Below, one piece after another: positions 32,531 to 40,897 of a DNA stretch of 40,897 nt. The stretch is from an uncultured Gemmiger sp. (lineage in GTDB: Bacteria; Bacillota; Clostridia; Oscillospirales; Ruminococcaceae). The stretch's first letter is position 1; every line of letters begins with the position of its first letter. Made by a program: the position numbers and the translations under genes. The notes beneath the pieces were generated by a model, which worked only from the letters and a program-made list of their open reading frames with translations, searched no databases and had not been told where the DNA came from. The stretch covers positions 1 through 40,897 of the forward strand of contig CALXHS010000121.1 in the NCBI GenBank assembly GCA_944388165.1, written 5' to 3'.

Positions 32531-32830
32531 AAAAAGAAAACGCCCCTGCCAAATGTGAATTTGGCAGAGGGCGAAAATTACGCGGTACCACCTCTGTTCA
32601 CCCGTCCCTCACGGCGGCGGGCCTTCGCGGGTGCGGAACGGCAGTGTGACCATTCGACACCCAAAACGCTGTAACGTGCGCACACGGCACAGCCTACTGC
32701 CGCAAAAGCGGGTTCAGCCTGCTGCTCCGGGATGTATTCCCCGCCGACCCTGTCAGCTTCTTGCACCAACCGAAGCCTCTCTGGCACAGTACAGGACGGG
32801 TACTGGTTCCCATCAACGCATTTGAACATG
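32531..32830 (-). promoter_or_regulatory. T-box riboswitch leader of tyrS
   Basis: On the minus strand, the T-box GGTGGTACCGCG lies at 32581-32592. It is followed by the terminator stem at 32541-32573 (CGCCCTCTGCCAAATTC to GGCAGGGGCG) and the T-run at 32531-32540. Upstream is a Stem I region with GATGGGAACCAGTA and an AGAGAG-type element. The specifier is read as UAC (plus positions 32734-32736), between GGAA and ATCCC, matching tyrosine. Uncharged tRNA-Tyr would favour the antiterminator and tyrS expression. Confidence 0.92.
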
Positions 32831-32834
32831 TTTT

Positions 32835-32863
32835 ACCCTATCACAACCGGCAGAAAATGTCAA
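32835..32863 (-). promoter_or_regulatory. Sigma-A promoter of the tyrS T-box leader
   Basis: On the minus strand a perfect TTGACA (32858-32863) is followed after 17 bases by a weak -10 TAGGGT (32835-32840). It begins only 7 bases past the recN stop. Confidence 0.75.
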
Positions 32864-32870
32864 GAGTGCT

Positions 32871-34538
32871 TCAGTGAGACTTCTCGATCAGTTCCCGGGC
32901 GCTGGCCAGGCTCAGCTCGGAGACCTTGTCACCGGAAATCATATTGGCCAGCACACGGACGCGGCCATCCATATCCAGGGTGTGAATTTCTGTGAAGGTA
33001 CGGCCATCCCGCACATTCTTCTGGATCAGCAGTTGGTTGTCTGCAAAGGCCGCCACTTGGGGCGTGTGGGTAATGCACAGCACCTGATGCCCGTTAGCAG
33101 TTTGATGCAGCAGCTGCCCGATGCGTCCCGCTGCCAGGCCGGAAACACCGGTGTCGATCTCGTCGTAGATGACAGTGGGCAGGGCGTCCCGGTCAGCCAG
33201 GGCACTCTTGAAGGCCAGCATGATGCGGGAAAGTTCGCCGCCGGATGCAATCTTGGCCATGGGCTTGGGCTCTTCGCCCGGGTTGGTGGAAATGAGAAAT
33301 TCCACCTGATCCTGTCCATGGGAAGAAAGAGGGCCGCGGGCGTGGCGCAGCGCAAAGCGAATGCCGGGCATGTTGAGGAATTCCAAGGCCTGTTTCATCT
33401 GCCGGTTCATGGCGGTAAAGCCCTTCAGACGGCTCTGGGTCAGGGCTTCGGCGGCTTCTTTGGCCTGCCGGTACAAAGTCTGAGTCTGAGCCTTGTATTC
33501 CGCAATTTTTTCATCGGAAGTCTGGATGGTCTCCAACTCCTCTTCATCGGTCACCTTGCGGGCCAGAAGTTCTTCCACCTCCATGCCGTAACGCTTTTTC
33601 AACCGGTAGATGGTATCCAGACGGCCTTCGATCTGATCCAGTTCCCCGGGATCAAAATCATAGGCGTCCAGGCGGTCGGCAATGTCGGTGGCCAGTTCCC
33701 GGGCACCGTAATACAACTCGTTCAGGCGTTCCGCCAGAGGGGCCAGGCTCTCGTCCAGGCGGGCGCTCTGCTGCAAACCAGCAACGGCCTCGCCCAAAAG
33801 ATCGGCGGCACCGGCAGTTTCCCCGGAATCGTCTCCCGAAAGAGCGGCGTGGGCGCCGCTGAGTCCTTCCAGAATGCTCTGGGCGTGGGTTATGATAGTG
33901 CGGCGCTCTTCCAGGGCTTTCTCTTCGCCTGCCGAAAGTCCGGCTGCGGCGATCTCTTCGATCTCTGCGGTGAGGCGATCGATACGCTGCTGCTTGTCTG
34001 CTTCCCCGGCCTGCAGGGCATCCAGCTTGCGTTTTACCTCCACCAGCTTGCGGTAGCGGGTGTAATATTGGTCGAACAGTTCCTGGTTGTGGGCGTATTG
34101 ATCCAGCAACCCCAGATGAGTGGCCGGGTTGGTCAAACTCTGGCTGTCGTGCTGGCCGTGGATGCTCAGAAGCCCCGCGGAAATATCCCGCACCACCGCG
34201 GCAGTAGCGGGCATGCCGTTGACCCGGCAGGCACCCTTGCCGTCGGCGCCGATCTCACGGTACAGAAGCAGATCATCGGCATCCTCGTAGCCGAATTTCT
34301 CCAGCTGCTTGTGCACCGAAGTGGGAATTTTCTCGAAGGCCGCCCAGATAGCGGCCTTCTGGGCGCCGCTGCGGACCAGTTCCCGGGATGTGCGGTTGCC
34401 CAGAATGGCGTTGATGGAGTCGATGAGGATGGATTTGCCTGCACCGGTCTCGCCGGTCAAAACATTTAGGCCGGGGGTAAAACGCACCTCGGCCTTTTCA
34501 ATGACCGCAACATTTTCAATTTTCAGTTGTGCCAGCAT
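32871..34538 (-). CDS. recN: DNA repair protein RecN
   Basis: This 555-residue SMC-like ATPase has an N-terminal Walker A (GETGAGKSILIDSI near residue 30), a coiled-coil middle (about 155-370) and C-terminal signature ASGGELSRIMLAFKSAL and Walker B TVIYDEIDTGVSG. RecN acts early in double-strand break repair. It lies 19 bases after argR in the conserved cluster dxs-tlyA-nadK-argR-recN. In many clostridia spoIVB and spo0A follow recN; here the tyrS unit follows. Full length. Confidence 0.96.
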   Translation of the reverse strand: MLAQLKIENVAVIEKAEVRFTPGLNVLTGETGAGKSILIDSINAILGNRTSRELVRSGAQKAAIWAAFEKIPTSVHKQLEKFGYEDADDLLLYREIGADGKGACRVNGMPATAAVVRDISAGLLSIHGQHDSQSLTNPATHLGLLDQYAHNQELFDQYYTRYRKLVEVKRKLDALQAGEADKQQRIDRLTAEIEEIAAAGLSAGEEKALEERRTIITHAQSILEGLSGAHAALSGDDSGETAGAADLLGEAVAGLQQSARLDESLAPLAERLNELYYGARELATDIADRLDAYDFDPGELDQIEGRLDTIYRLKKRYGMEVEELLARKVTDEEELETIQTSDEKIAEYKAQTQTLYRQAKEAAEALTQSRLKGFTAMNRQMKQALEFLNMPGIRFALRHARGPLSSHGQDQVEFLISTNPGEEPKPMAKIASGGELSRIMLAFKSALADRDALPTVIYDEIDTGVSGLAAGRIGQLLHQTANGHQVLCITHTPQVAAFADNQLLIQKNVRDGRTFTEIHTLDMDGRVRVLANMISGDKVSELSLASARELIEKSH

Positions 34539-34557
34539 GTGGACACTCCCCTTTTGC

Positions 34558-35022
34558 TCAAGTGCGGTGCGCGGTGTATTGCTGAAGCTGGCGGCAGATG
34601 TCGGCGGCGGCTTCTTCGGAACGCATCAGGATGAAGAAGGTATCGTCACCCGAAAGGGTGCCCACCACCTTGTCCCAAGTGCGGGAATCAAACACTTCAC
34701 AGGCGGCGTTGGCCATGCCGGAAAAGCATTTGACCAGCACCATGTGTCCGGCATAGTCTACCCCTATGACCGATTCCCGGAAGATGGTCTCAAAGCGGCT
34801 GGCAGAATGGGCACTCTTGCCGTTGCCGGTAGCGGCCATGTACCGATAGGTCCCGTCGCCGGAGGCGGTCTTGATGAGCCGGAGTTCCCGGATATCCCGG
34901 GATACAGTGGCCTGGGTCACGTCGAAGCCTTCCCGGCGCAGGTGGGCCAGAAGATCTTCCTGCCGGTCAATGGGATAGGTTTCGATCAGATGCAAAATAG
35001 CCTGGTGGCGTGCACTTTTCAT
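34558..35022 (-). CDS. argR: Arginine repressor ArgR
   Basis: This 154-residue regulator has an N-terminal winged helix with VTQATVSRDIRELRLIK and a C-terminal domain with VVGTLSGDDTFFILMR, whose GDD is the arginine-binding and hexamer-forming part. It represses arginine biosynthesis or activates catabolism in response to L-arginine. The ATG at 35022 (MKSARHQAIL) is preferred over one at 35034, because the GAGGAG RBS lies directly against the latter and at 12 bases from the former. No ARG box was searched for. It follows nadK with a near overlap. Confidence 0.94.
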   Translation of the reverse strand: MKSARHQAILHLIETYPIDRQEDLLAHLRREGFDVTQATVSRDIRELRLIKTASGDGTYRYMAATGNGKSAHSASRFETIFRESVIGVDYAGHMVLVKCFSGMANAACEVFDSRTWDKVVGTLSGDDTFFILMRSEEAAADICRQLQQYTAHRT

Positions 35023-35030
35023 AAATGGGC

Positions 35031-35876
35031 TCATCTCCTCATCAGCTTAGTTTCAATGGCGCGGAACTGCTCTTCGCGGCTGAATTCGATCAGCCCCAGT
35101 TTTTGCGGTGCGGTACGGATCTCCACCGATGCCCCCGGCGAAAGCAGGCAAGGCGCCTGGCTGTCGGCACAGACGGTGGCGGTGGAACGGTTCTGGGCTT
35201 CCACAAGGATGCGCAGAGTGCGGTTGGCGGCGAATACAATGGGGGCGCTGCGCACGCCGTGGGCGCAGATGGGGGTCAGGACCATCACGGGAGCCTGGGC
35301 GTCCAGAATGGGGCCGCCAGCAGAAAAGGAATAGGCCGTGGATCCTGTGGGAGTGGCGGCAATCAGACCATCACCCCGAAAACGGCTCACCGGCACATCG
35401 TCACAGTAAACTGTGAAATCCGAAGGATGCAGCCGGGAGGTGCCGAATACCACAATATCGTTCATGGCGATTTTCTGCCACTGTGTATCAGCGGTTTTCG
35501 CCGTCAGAAAGGACCGGGACACCACCGTGAAGTTTCCAGCGGCCAGCCGGGCCAGTTTTTCGGGCAGTTCGCTGACTTCGCAGGTGGCCAGAAAGCCTGT
35601 ACGGCCCAGGTTGACCCCCAGCACCGGTTTGCCGGCGTTCAGGCAGAAGGGAGCGGCCTGCAGAAGGGTTCCGTCGCCGCCCACGGTAAGCACCTGGTCA
35701 GCCATGGCAAAGGCTTCTTCTTCGGGCAGAAACTCGATGGGCAGCTTTTCCAAATCCGGCTGCAGGTCCGGCAAAGCCAGAAGCGGAACGCCCAGGTCAT
35801 GCAGAAGCCGGGCCGCCCGCTTGGTTACGGTCAGCCTGGCGTCCTTGGTTCGGTTGGAGTACAGAAGCACCGCCAT
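35031..35876 (-). CDS. nadK: NAD kinase
   Basis: This 281-residue enzyme phosphorylates NAD to NADP. It shows the conserved TVGGDGTLLQAA, then LGVNLGRTGFLA, a short NDIVVFG segment and the C-terminal PTGSTAYSFSAGGP. Length is typical of bacterial NadK. It lies between tlyA (14 bases away) and argR in the clostridial isoprenoid/repair cluster. Its start MAVLLYSNRTKD is the only good one. No defects seen. Confidence 0.95.
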   Translation of the reverse strand: MAVLLYSNRTKDARLTVTKRAARLLHDLGVPLLALPDLQPDLEKLPIEFLPEEEAFAMADQVLTVGGDGTLLQAAPFCLNAGKPVLGVNLGRTGFLATCEVSELPEKLARLAAGNFTVVSRSFLTAKTADTQWQKIAMNDIVVFGTSRLHPSDFTVYCDDVPVSRFRGDGLIAATPTGSTAYSFSAGGPILDAQAPVMVLTPICAHGVRSAPIVFAANRTLRILVEAQNRSTATVCADSQAPCLLSPGASVEIRTAPQKLGLIEFSREEQFRAIETKLMRR

Positions 35877-35890
35877 GGTATTGTCCTCGT

Positions 35891-36709
35891 TCAGTGAAGA
35901 TTGGGAGCCTTGTCCAGGGTATCATGGGCCGCATTCACGGTCTGTTCGATCAGGCCGTCGGGCAGCGGCTTCGGTTCCAGGTCATGGCGCACAAAGAGCA
36001 GAAACTCGATGTTGCCTTCCGGGCCCTTGATGGGAGAGAAATCCAGACCAGCACAGGTGAAATGATTCTGCATGGCGTATTCCTGGGCCATGCGCAGCAC
36101 TTCCCGATGGGTTTCCGGCTCACGCACCACGCCCTTCTTGCCTACCTTTTCCCGTCCTGCTTCAAACTGCGGCTTCACAAGGCAGACACCGCAGGCATCC
36201 GGGGTGCAGATGGCATCTGCTACCGGGAAAATGTGCTTCAAAGAAATAAACGAAACATCCACGCTGAAAAAAGCAATGGGCTCGTCCAAATTTTCCGGGG
36301 TCACGTTGCGGATGTTGGTGCGCTCCATGTTGACCACCCGCTCGTCGGTACGCAGGCTCCAGGCAAGCTGCCCGTACCCCACATCCACAGCATAGACCTT
36401 GACAGCGCCGTTTTTCAGCATACAGTCGGTAAAGCCGCCGGTGGAAGCGCCGATATCCATACAGACCTTGTTGTCCGGGTGCATGGGAAAAGCCTGCATA
36501 GCCTTTTCCAGCTTAAGACCGCCGCGGCTCACATAGCCGATGTCGTGTCCGCGCACTTCCACACGGGCGCCTTCTTTGATCATCTCGCCGGCTTTATCCA
36601 CTTTCTGCTCGTCCACAAAGACGATGCCGGACATGATCAGCGCCTTGGCACGTTCTCTGCTCTGGGCATAACCGTTCTGGCAGAGATATTGGTCCAGACG
36701 AATCTTCAA
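35891..36709 (-). CDS. TlyA-family rRNA methyltransferase/hemolysin-like protein
   Basis: This 272-residue protein has an N-terminal S4 RNA-binding domain (about residues 1-62, starting MKIRLDQYLCQNGYAQSRE) and an FtsJ-like methyltransferase domain with VCMDIGASTGGFTDCMLKNG (SAM motif), VYAVDVGYGQLAW and FFSVDVSFISL. In mycobacteria TlyA 2-O-methylates rRNA; the role here is inferred. The start is TTG, overlapping the dxs stop as TTGA, which implies coupled translation. Length is typical. Confidence 0.92.
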   Translation of the reverse strand: MKIRLDQYLCQNGYAQSRERAKALIMSGIVFVDEQKVDKAGEMIKEGARVEVRGHDIGYVSRGGLKLEKAMQAFPMHPDNKVCMDIGASTGGFTDCMLKNGAVKVYAVDVGYGQLAWSLRTDERVVNMERTNIRNVTPENLDEPIAFFSVDVSFISLKHIFPVADAICTPDACGVCLVKPQFEAGREKVGKKGVVREPETHREVLRMAQEYAMQNHFTCAGLDFSPIKGPEGNIEFLLFVRHDLEPKPLPDGLIEQTVNAAHDTLDKAPNLH

Positions 36710-38580
36710 GAGTTTACCGCCTTTCCTGTCTGTTGGATATGCTGTGCCAGCGCCGCCGCATCCAGGGCCTGATCACGGCGCAGCTGCGGAACATTGGCGT
36801 GCAGCAGATGGGTATTGTCCACGGCATGCAGCAGGAATTTACCCTGCCAGCCGCTCTGCTGCAAAGCAAAGGCCAGCTGCTGGCCAATGCCGCCGGTGAG
36901 CACAGAATCCTCCGCGAAGAGGATGGTATCATAGCGCTGCAGGTCTTCACAAAGCCCTTGCGGCAGCGGATAGACCTGCACCAGCTTGCAGCAATCGGCC
37001 TTGACGCCTTGCTGTGCCAGCAGATCGGCCGCGGCGATGATTTCTTCGCTTTCGGCACCGTAACTGACAAGCACAATTTTGGCATCGGGGTCCGCATGGA
37101 TAAAATCATAGGGTTTGCCGGTGCATTCCAGCGCCGCCAAAGCCGGGCTTTCGGTACCGCGGGGATAACGGATGGCGCGGGGACCGCGGGGTTCCCGGAC
37201 CAGTTTGCCCAGCCAATACCGCAGTTCGGCATAGTTGGACGGAGAATAGGTGGGAATACCGATCTGACTGAAATACCCCGGGTCATAAATGCCCTGGTGG
37301 GTCTCACCGTCTCCGGGGACCAGCCCGGCCCGGTCCACCGCAAACAGCACATTGAGGTGCATCAGGCATACGTCGTGGATCATCTGGTCGTAAGCGCGCT
37401 GGAAGAAGGTGGAATAGATAGCCACCACCGGCAGCAGATCCTGGCTGGCCAGGCCCGCGGCAAAGGTAACGGCGTGCTCTTCAGCCATGCCTACATCAAA
37501 GAAACGGTCGGGATGCGCCTTCTTGAAGAAGTTCAGTCCGGTGCCGTATTTCATGGCGGCGGTGATGGCACAAAGGCGCTTTTCCTCATTGGCAAGCCGG
37601 GACAATTCGTTGCCGAAGCAGGCCGAGAAGGAATCGCTGGGGGAAACTTCGGGGTTGGTCAGGTGGTTCAGATCAAAGGCGGAAACGCTGTGAAACTCGC
37701 CGGGATTTTCCTCGGCGGGTTTCAGGCCCTTGCCCTTTTGGGTCACCACATGCAGGAATACAGGGGCATACTGCTCCTGCAGGTTGGCAAACAGGCGGGT
37801 CAGTTCCAGCACGTCGTGGCCGTCCACCGGTCCGATATACTGAAAGCCCATCTCCTCAAACATGGTGGAGTGATAGATGCCCCGACGGATCAGCTGCTTG
37901 CCGCCCTGCAAGGCCTTCACCACACTGCTGCCCACCATAGGAATGCCTTCCAGCATATTTTCCATCTGGGCTTTGGCGTGGAAATACTTGGGGTCGGTAC
38001 GCAGCTTGGTCAGATAGTTAGCCATTTCACCCACGTTTTTGGAAATGGACATCTTGTTGTCGTTGAGCACCACGATCAGGTTATTGAGCATGCTCACATT
38101 GTTCATGCCCTCATAGACCATACCGCCGGTGAAAGCGCCGTCGCCGATGATGGCAATGACCTTGCCGGGCTCACCTTTCAGCTTCTTGGCTCGGGCTACA
38201 CCGATGGCGGTGGAAAGAGCCGTACTGCCATGACCGGAAACAAAAGTATCGCAGATGCTTTCCTTGGGGCTGGGAAAGCCGGAAAGGCCGTCCTTGCGGC
38301 GCAGTTCTGCAAACCCAGCGCGGCGGCCGGTGAGCAGCTTGTGGGTATAGCACTGGTGCCCCACATCAAACAAAATTTTGTCCCGGGGCAGGGTCAGGAC
38401 ACGGTGCAGAGCCACGGTCAGTTCCACCACACCCAGGTTGGAAGAAAGGTGCCCGCCGGTGGCGGAGACACTTTCAATCAGAAAACGGCGGATATCAGTG
38501 CAAAGAGCGGGCAGATCCTGCACCGCCAGCTTTTTCACATCCCCTGTCTGCTTGATCCGATCCAGCATAGGATATTTCAT
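36706..38580 (-). CDS. dxs: 1-deoxy-D-xylulose-5-phosphate synthase
   Basis: This 624-residue enzyme joins pyruvate and glyceraldehyde-3-phosphate in the first step of the MEP isoprenoid pathway. It shows GHQCYTHKLLTGR, the thiamine-diphosphate motif IGDGAFTGGMVYEGMNN, the VGMAEEHAVTFAAGLA segment and DRAGLVPGDGETHQGIYD. The reading frame is open 117 codons further up, but the ATG at 38580 (MKYPMLDRIKQ) has a GAGGTG RBS and starts at the usual N-terminus. It is followed by tlyA with overlap and preceded by the DUF212 gene. It supplies precursors for IspA nearby. Confidence 0.97.
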   Translation of the reverse strand: MKYPMLDRIKQTGDVKKLAVQDLPALCTDIRRFLIESVSATGGHLSSNLGVVELTVALHRVLTLPRDKILFDVGHQCYTHKLLTGRRAGFAELRRKDGLSGFPSPKESICDTFVSGHGSTALSTAIGVARAKKLKGEPGKVIAIIGDGAFTGGMVYEGMNNVSMLNNLIVVLNDNKMSISKNVGEMANYLTKLRTDPKYFHAKAQMENMLEGIPMVGSSVVKALQGGKQLIRRGIYHSTMFEEMGFQYIGPVDGHDVLELTRLFANLQEQYAPVFLHVVTQKGKGLKPAEENPGEFHSVSAFDLNHLTNPEVSPSDSFSACFGNELSRLANEEKRLCAITAAMKYGTGLNFFKKAHPDRFFDVGMAEEHAVTFAAGLASQDLLPVVAIYSTFFQRAYDQMIHDVCLMHLNVLFAVDRAGLVPGDGETHQGIYDPGYFSQIGIPTYSPSNYAELRYWLGKLVREPRGPRAIRYPRGTESPALAALECTGKPYDFIHADPDAKIVLVSYGAESEEIIAAADLLAQQGVKADCCKLVQVYPLPQGLCEDLQRYDTILFAEDSVLTGGIGQQLAFALQQSGWQGKFLLHAVDNTHLLHANVPQLRRDQALDAAALAQHIQQTGKAVNS

Positions 38581-38594
38581 ATTCGTCCACCTCG

Positions 38595-39062
38595 TTAAAC
38601 CATCGGCATGATAAAGCCGATCAGGCAGCCGAACACGGCGCCTGTCAGCACCTGGATGGGGGTGTGGCCCACCATTTCCTTGAGCTTTGTGTGGCCGAGA
38701 ATGGGCCAGATCTCGGATTCCTGGTCCATCCATTCGCTGAGCAGACGGTTGAGCACCTTGGCCTGTTCCCCGGTTTCCCGGCGCACGCCCATGGCGTCGT
38801 ACATCACAATGATGGAAACGATCAGAGCGATGGCAAACATAGTGGAATGGACGCCGCAGTAGCGCCCGGTAGCCACCACCATGGCACAGACAGTGGCAGA
38901 ATGGGCACTGGGCATACCGCCGGCGCCCCACATGCGTTCCGGTATAAACTTGCCCACAATGATCAGATTCAGGATGACCTTGATCATCTGGGCGGAAAAG
39001 GAGCTGAGCAATGCTGTGACCAGCACATAGTTCCAGCTCAGCGCTTCCTTCAGTAAAGCCAT
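38595..39062 (-). CDS. Divergent PAP2-family (DUF212) membrane protein
   Basis: This 155-residue protein has about four membrane segments and the DUF212 signature: FSAQMIKVILN, GGMPSAHSATVCAMVVATG (a PAP2-like PSAHS motif), YDAMGVRRETGEQAKVLN and GHTPIQVLTGAVFG. The family is related to acid phosphatases and lipid phosphatases but its substrate is not known; a polyprenyl phosphate is a possibility given the isoprenoid genes around it. The ATG at 39062 has AAGGAG about 9 bases upstream. Confidence 0.88.
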   Translation of the reverse strand: MALLKEALSWNYVLVTALLSSFSAQMIKVILNLIIVGKFIPERMWGAGGMPSAHSATVCAMVVATGRYCGVHSTMFAIALIVSIIVMYDAMGVRRETGEQAKVLNRLLSEWMDQESEIWPILGHTKLKEMVGHTPIQVLTGAVFGCLIGFIMPMV

Positions 39063-39102
39063 ACGGTTACAACTCCTTGCGGCACGCCGTGCGGCCGCCT
39101 TG

Positions 39103-39990
39103 TTATTTTCTGCGCTGCAAGAGCTGCTGCGCCAATTCCCGCAGGAACCACCCGTCCGCCTCCAGCGGATCGAGAGCCAGCAGGGACTCCTGATTGTTCT
39201 GCTTGGCCAGTTCTTCCGCGCCACCCAGGCCATATAAGGTCACAAAGGTGGTCTTGTCGTTGGCCTCATCACTGCCAACCGGTTTTCCCAGTTCCTCGGT
39301 AGTGGCAGTCACATCCAGAATGTCATCCACGATCTGGAAAACCAGCCCGATCCCGGCAGCATACCGGGTCAGGGCATTCCGGATATCCGGCTGCGCATCA
39401 GCGGCAATGCAGCCCAGTTCGGCGGCCGCTACGATGAGCGCACCGGTCTTATGCCGGTGCAAAGCCAGCAGCTGCTCTTCCCCGGCTTTTTCCTGCTCGT
39501 ATTTTTTGTCCAGCTCCTGGCCGTAGAGCATGCCCCGGGCACCGCCGGCCTTTGCCAGGCAGGCAGCGGCCTGCACACGGCTTTCGGCACAAAGAGGTGC
39601 GTTGGCAATGACTTCAAAGGCAGCCGTTACGAGGGCGTCCGCAGCCAGCAAGGCGGTGGATTCATCATACTGCCGGTGGCAGCTGGGGCGGCCCCGGCGG
39701 GTATCATCGTTGTCCATGCAGGGCAGGTCGTCGTGGATAAGAGAATAACAGTGCAGCATTTCCAGCGCACAGGCATAATCCAACGCCAGAGCCGGGTCCT
39801 GCCCACAGACCTCACAGGAGGCCATGGTCAAAACGGCACGCACCCGCTTGCCGCCGCCCAAAAGGCTGTACCGTGCGGCCTGCCCGATGCGGGCCGTCTC
39901 CGGAAGGTATTCATCGCACAGCTGCACAAGTCGGGTCTCCACAGCGGAAACATAGCCCTGATACCGTGCCTGATAGTCGGTGGTCAGCAT
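39103..39990 (-). CDS. ispA: Polyprenyl synthetase (farnesyl/geranylgeranyl diphosphate synthase)
   Basis: This 295-residue protein shows the first aspartate-rich motif HDDLPCMDNDDTRRGRPSCH, a GQ motif in YGQELD, a KT pair and the second aspartate-rich motif FQIVDDILDVT. It condenses isopentenyl diphosphate with allylic diphosphates to make C15 or C20 chains; which one is not read from the sequence. The ATG at 39990 has GGGGAG 8 bases upstream; a GTG at 39999 overlaps the xseB stop. It lies downstream of xseAB and upstream of the DUF212 gene and dxs. Confidence 0.93.
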   Translation of the reverse strand: MLTTDYQARYQGYVSAVETRLVQLCDEYLPETARIGQAARYSLLGGGKRVRAVLTMASCEVCGQDPALALDYACALEMLHCYSLIHDDLPCMDNDDTRRGRPSCHRQYDESTALLAADALVTAAFEVIANAPLCAESRVQAAACLAKAGGARGMLYGQELDKKYEQEKAGEEQLLALHRHKTGALIVAAAELGCIAADAQPDIRNALTRYAAGIGLVFQIVDDILDVTATTEELGKPVGSDEANDKTTFVTLYGLGGAEELAKQNNQESLLALDPLEADGWFLRELAQQLLQRRK

Positions 39991-39995
39991 AGATG

Positions 39996-40211
39996 TCACT
40001 CCCCTGCCGGTTCTTTGGTGGCCATGGCGGCGTCGATCTCTTCAATCTGCAGCTTGGCCTGTTCCAAGGTGGTGTTGCAATATGCAATCAGCTGTGCGGC
40101 TTCGGCATACAGCTTGACGGATTTATCCAGGGTGGTCGCCGGGTCCTGCATCTGGAGCAGGATCTCCTGCAGGCGGGCCAGCCCATCCTCAAAGTTCTTG
40201 GGTGTTTTCAT
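39996..40211 (-). CDS. xseB: Exodeoxyribonuclease VII small subunit
   Basis: This 71-residue protein has the helical hairpin pattern of Xse[21 protein letters not shown], then [19 protein letters not shown] and [12 protein letters not shown]. Several copies bind one XseA to form exonuclease VII, which cuts single-stranded DNA. The start has a strong RBS (GGGAGGA) and lies 23 bases inside the end of xseA. Confidence 0.95.
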   Translation of the reverse strand: MKTPKNFEDGLARLQEILLQMQDPATTLDKSVKLYAEAAQLIAYCNTTLEQAKLQIEEIDAAMATKEPAGE

Positions 40212-40897
40212 CGGTTTCCTCCCGGTGATGATGGTCTACATGTTCCACTTTGCAGAATGCAGAAGCGATATTCCCCTCCAGGGTGATGTACTTCCCCGCT
40301 TTCAGCTGGTCGGCGGTGCGGCAGCGGCCCTTTTCATCCCGGATGATCGAATACCCGCGAGCCAGGACGGCATACGGGCTCAGGGACTGTGCCACTGCTG
40401 CCGCATTCTGCAATGCGGCTTGATTCTGACGAAGCTGCGCGGCATTTTCACTCTGGATGGCTTGTGCCATATCTTGCAAAGTCTGGTGTCGGTTCGCCAA
40501 CGCCGCCTTGTGGGCGTCCAGCGCCCGCTGCGGTGCCATCATATCAAGGCTATTATAACACATTTGATAGCGGGACTGTATATTTTTTTGAATATTTTGT
40601 CCCAGAATGAATAAATCTTGCCGAATCTGGCGAATATCCGGCACACACACTTCCGCGGCAGCGGAAGGAGTAGGTGCCCGCAGGTCCGCCACATAGTCAA
40701 GAATAGTGTAATCGATTTCGTGGCCTACCGCAGACACCACCGGCTTTCGGCAGACGCTGGCAGCGCGGGCAATGCGCTCGCTGTTGAACACCCACAGATC
40801 TTCCTTACTGCCGCCGCCCCGGGTGATCAGAATAAGTTCGGGGCGCGGGTCAGCATCCAGGGCGTGGATTCCGTCCAAAATACTCTGTTCAGCTTCC
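40189..40897 (-). CDS. xseA: Exodeoxyribonuclease VII large subunit, partial (5-prime end off the window)
   Basis: About 235 C-terminal residues are visible, starting with [16 protein letters not shown] at the right edge. They include the conserved [50 protein letters not shown] (catalytic region), a coiled-coil stretch (about residues 100-175 of the visible part) and the ending of the subunit. The N-terminal OB-fold and part of the catalytic domain lie outside the window. The gene overlaps xseB by 23 bases. Confidence 0.95.
   Translation of the reverse strand, partial: EAEQSILDGIHALDADPRPELILITRGGGSKEDLWVFNSERIARAASVCRKPVVSAVGHEIDYTILDYVADLRAPTPSAAAEVCVPDIRQIRQDLFILGQNIQKNIQSRYQMCYNSLDMMAPQRALDAHKAALANRHQTLQDMAQAIQSENAAQLRQNQAALQNAAAVAQSLSPYAVLARGYSIIRDEKGRCRTADQLKAGKYITLEGNIASAFCKVEHVDHHHREETDENTQEL

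Noticed and set aside
36733-38598. A 621-codon open frame on the plus strand opposite dxs
   Set aside because: Dxs is certain on the minus strand; the antisense frame is a shadow of high-G+C codon use, as is the 531-codon frame opposite recN (32874-34469).
1-40897. Insertion sequences, prophage, CRISPR arrays, toxin-antitoxin pairs or restriction systems
   Set aside because: None was seen. The only recombinase has the features of a housekeeping Xer protein and has no phage or transfer genes near it.

Overview
The window reads as a chromosomal segment of a gut-type, anaerobic, spore-lineage member of the Clostridia, most like the Oscillospiraceae/Ruminococcaceae (Faecalibacterium, Subdoligranulum or Gemmiger relatives). 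This is inferred from the fairly high G+C, the reverse-order rubrerythrin, the GerA-type germination operon, the tyrS T-box leader, AAGGAGG-type ribosome binding sites and the order xseA-xseB-ispA-dxs-tlyA-nadK-argR-recN. No phage, insertion sequence, CRISPR array or rRNA is visible. The species is not determined.

Layout. 1-450 has no gene, only hairpin terminators. 451-5145 (minus) is a four-gene ABC-2 exporter operon (ATPase, permease, GldG-like protein, DUF4340 protein). 5390-7089 (plus) is a divergent two-component system. 7202-10119 (minus) holds a large polytopic membrane protein and an RluA-type pseudouridine synthase. A tRNA-Leu(UAA) with its own promoter follows at 10279. 10592-18295 (plus) holds an aminotransferase, a fused SecDF, NrdR and a three-gene spore germinant receptor operon. 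18299-21634 (minus) is an extracellular acylation operon (DUF4358 lipoprotein, MBOAT acyltransferase, DHHW protein) with a strongly structured element inside it. 21902-26061 (plus) holds a Gx transporter-family protein, reverse rubrerythrin behind a promoter flanked by inverted repeats, tgt with an apparent frameshift, yajC, a TIGR04086-like membrane protein and a SpoIIM-like protein.

From 26029 to the right edge every gene is on the minus strand. In transcription order these are xseA (cut by the edge), xseB, ispA, a DUF212 protein, dxs, tlyA, nadK, argR, recN, then T-box-controlled tyrS, a DUF5655 protein, radA, an SseB-like protein, a TIM-barrel-like protein of unknown function, and a tyrosine recombinase. 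The recombinase leader carries a perfect 28-bp inverted repeat with the 11-6-11 geometry of a Xer recombination site.

How the genes fit together: SecDF and YajC serve protein export. Dxs and IspA make isoprenoid precursors. RecN, RadA, ExoVII and Xer belong to DNA repair and recombination. The germinant receptor and SpoIIM-like protein point to an endospore life cycle, although spoIVB-spo0A do not follow recN as they do in many clostridia. The points most worth checking are the Xer-site-like palindrome, the tgt frameshift, the repeated operator-like motif around the rubrerythrin and yajC promoters, and the structured element inside the acyltransferase operon. No clearly new multi-gene defence or mobile system was found.
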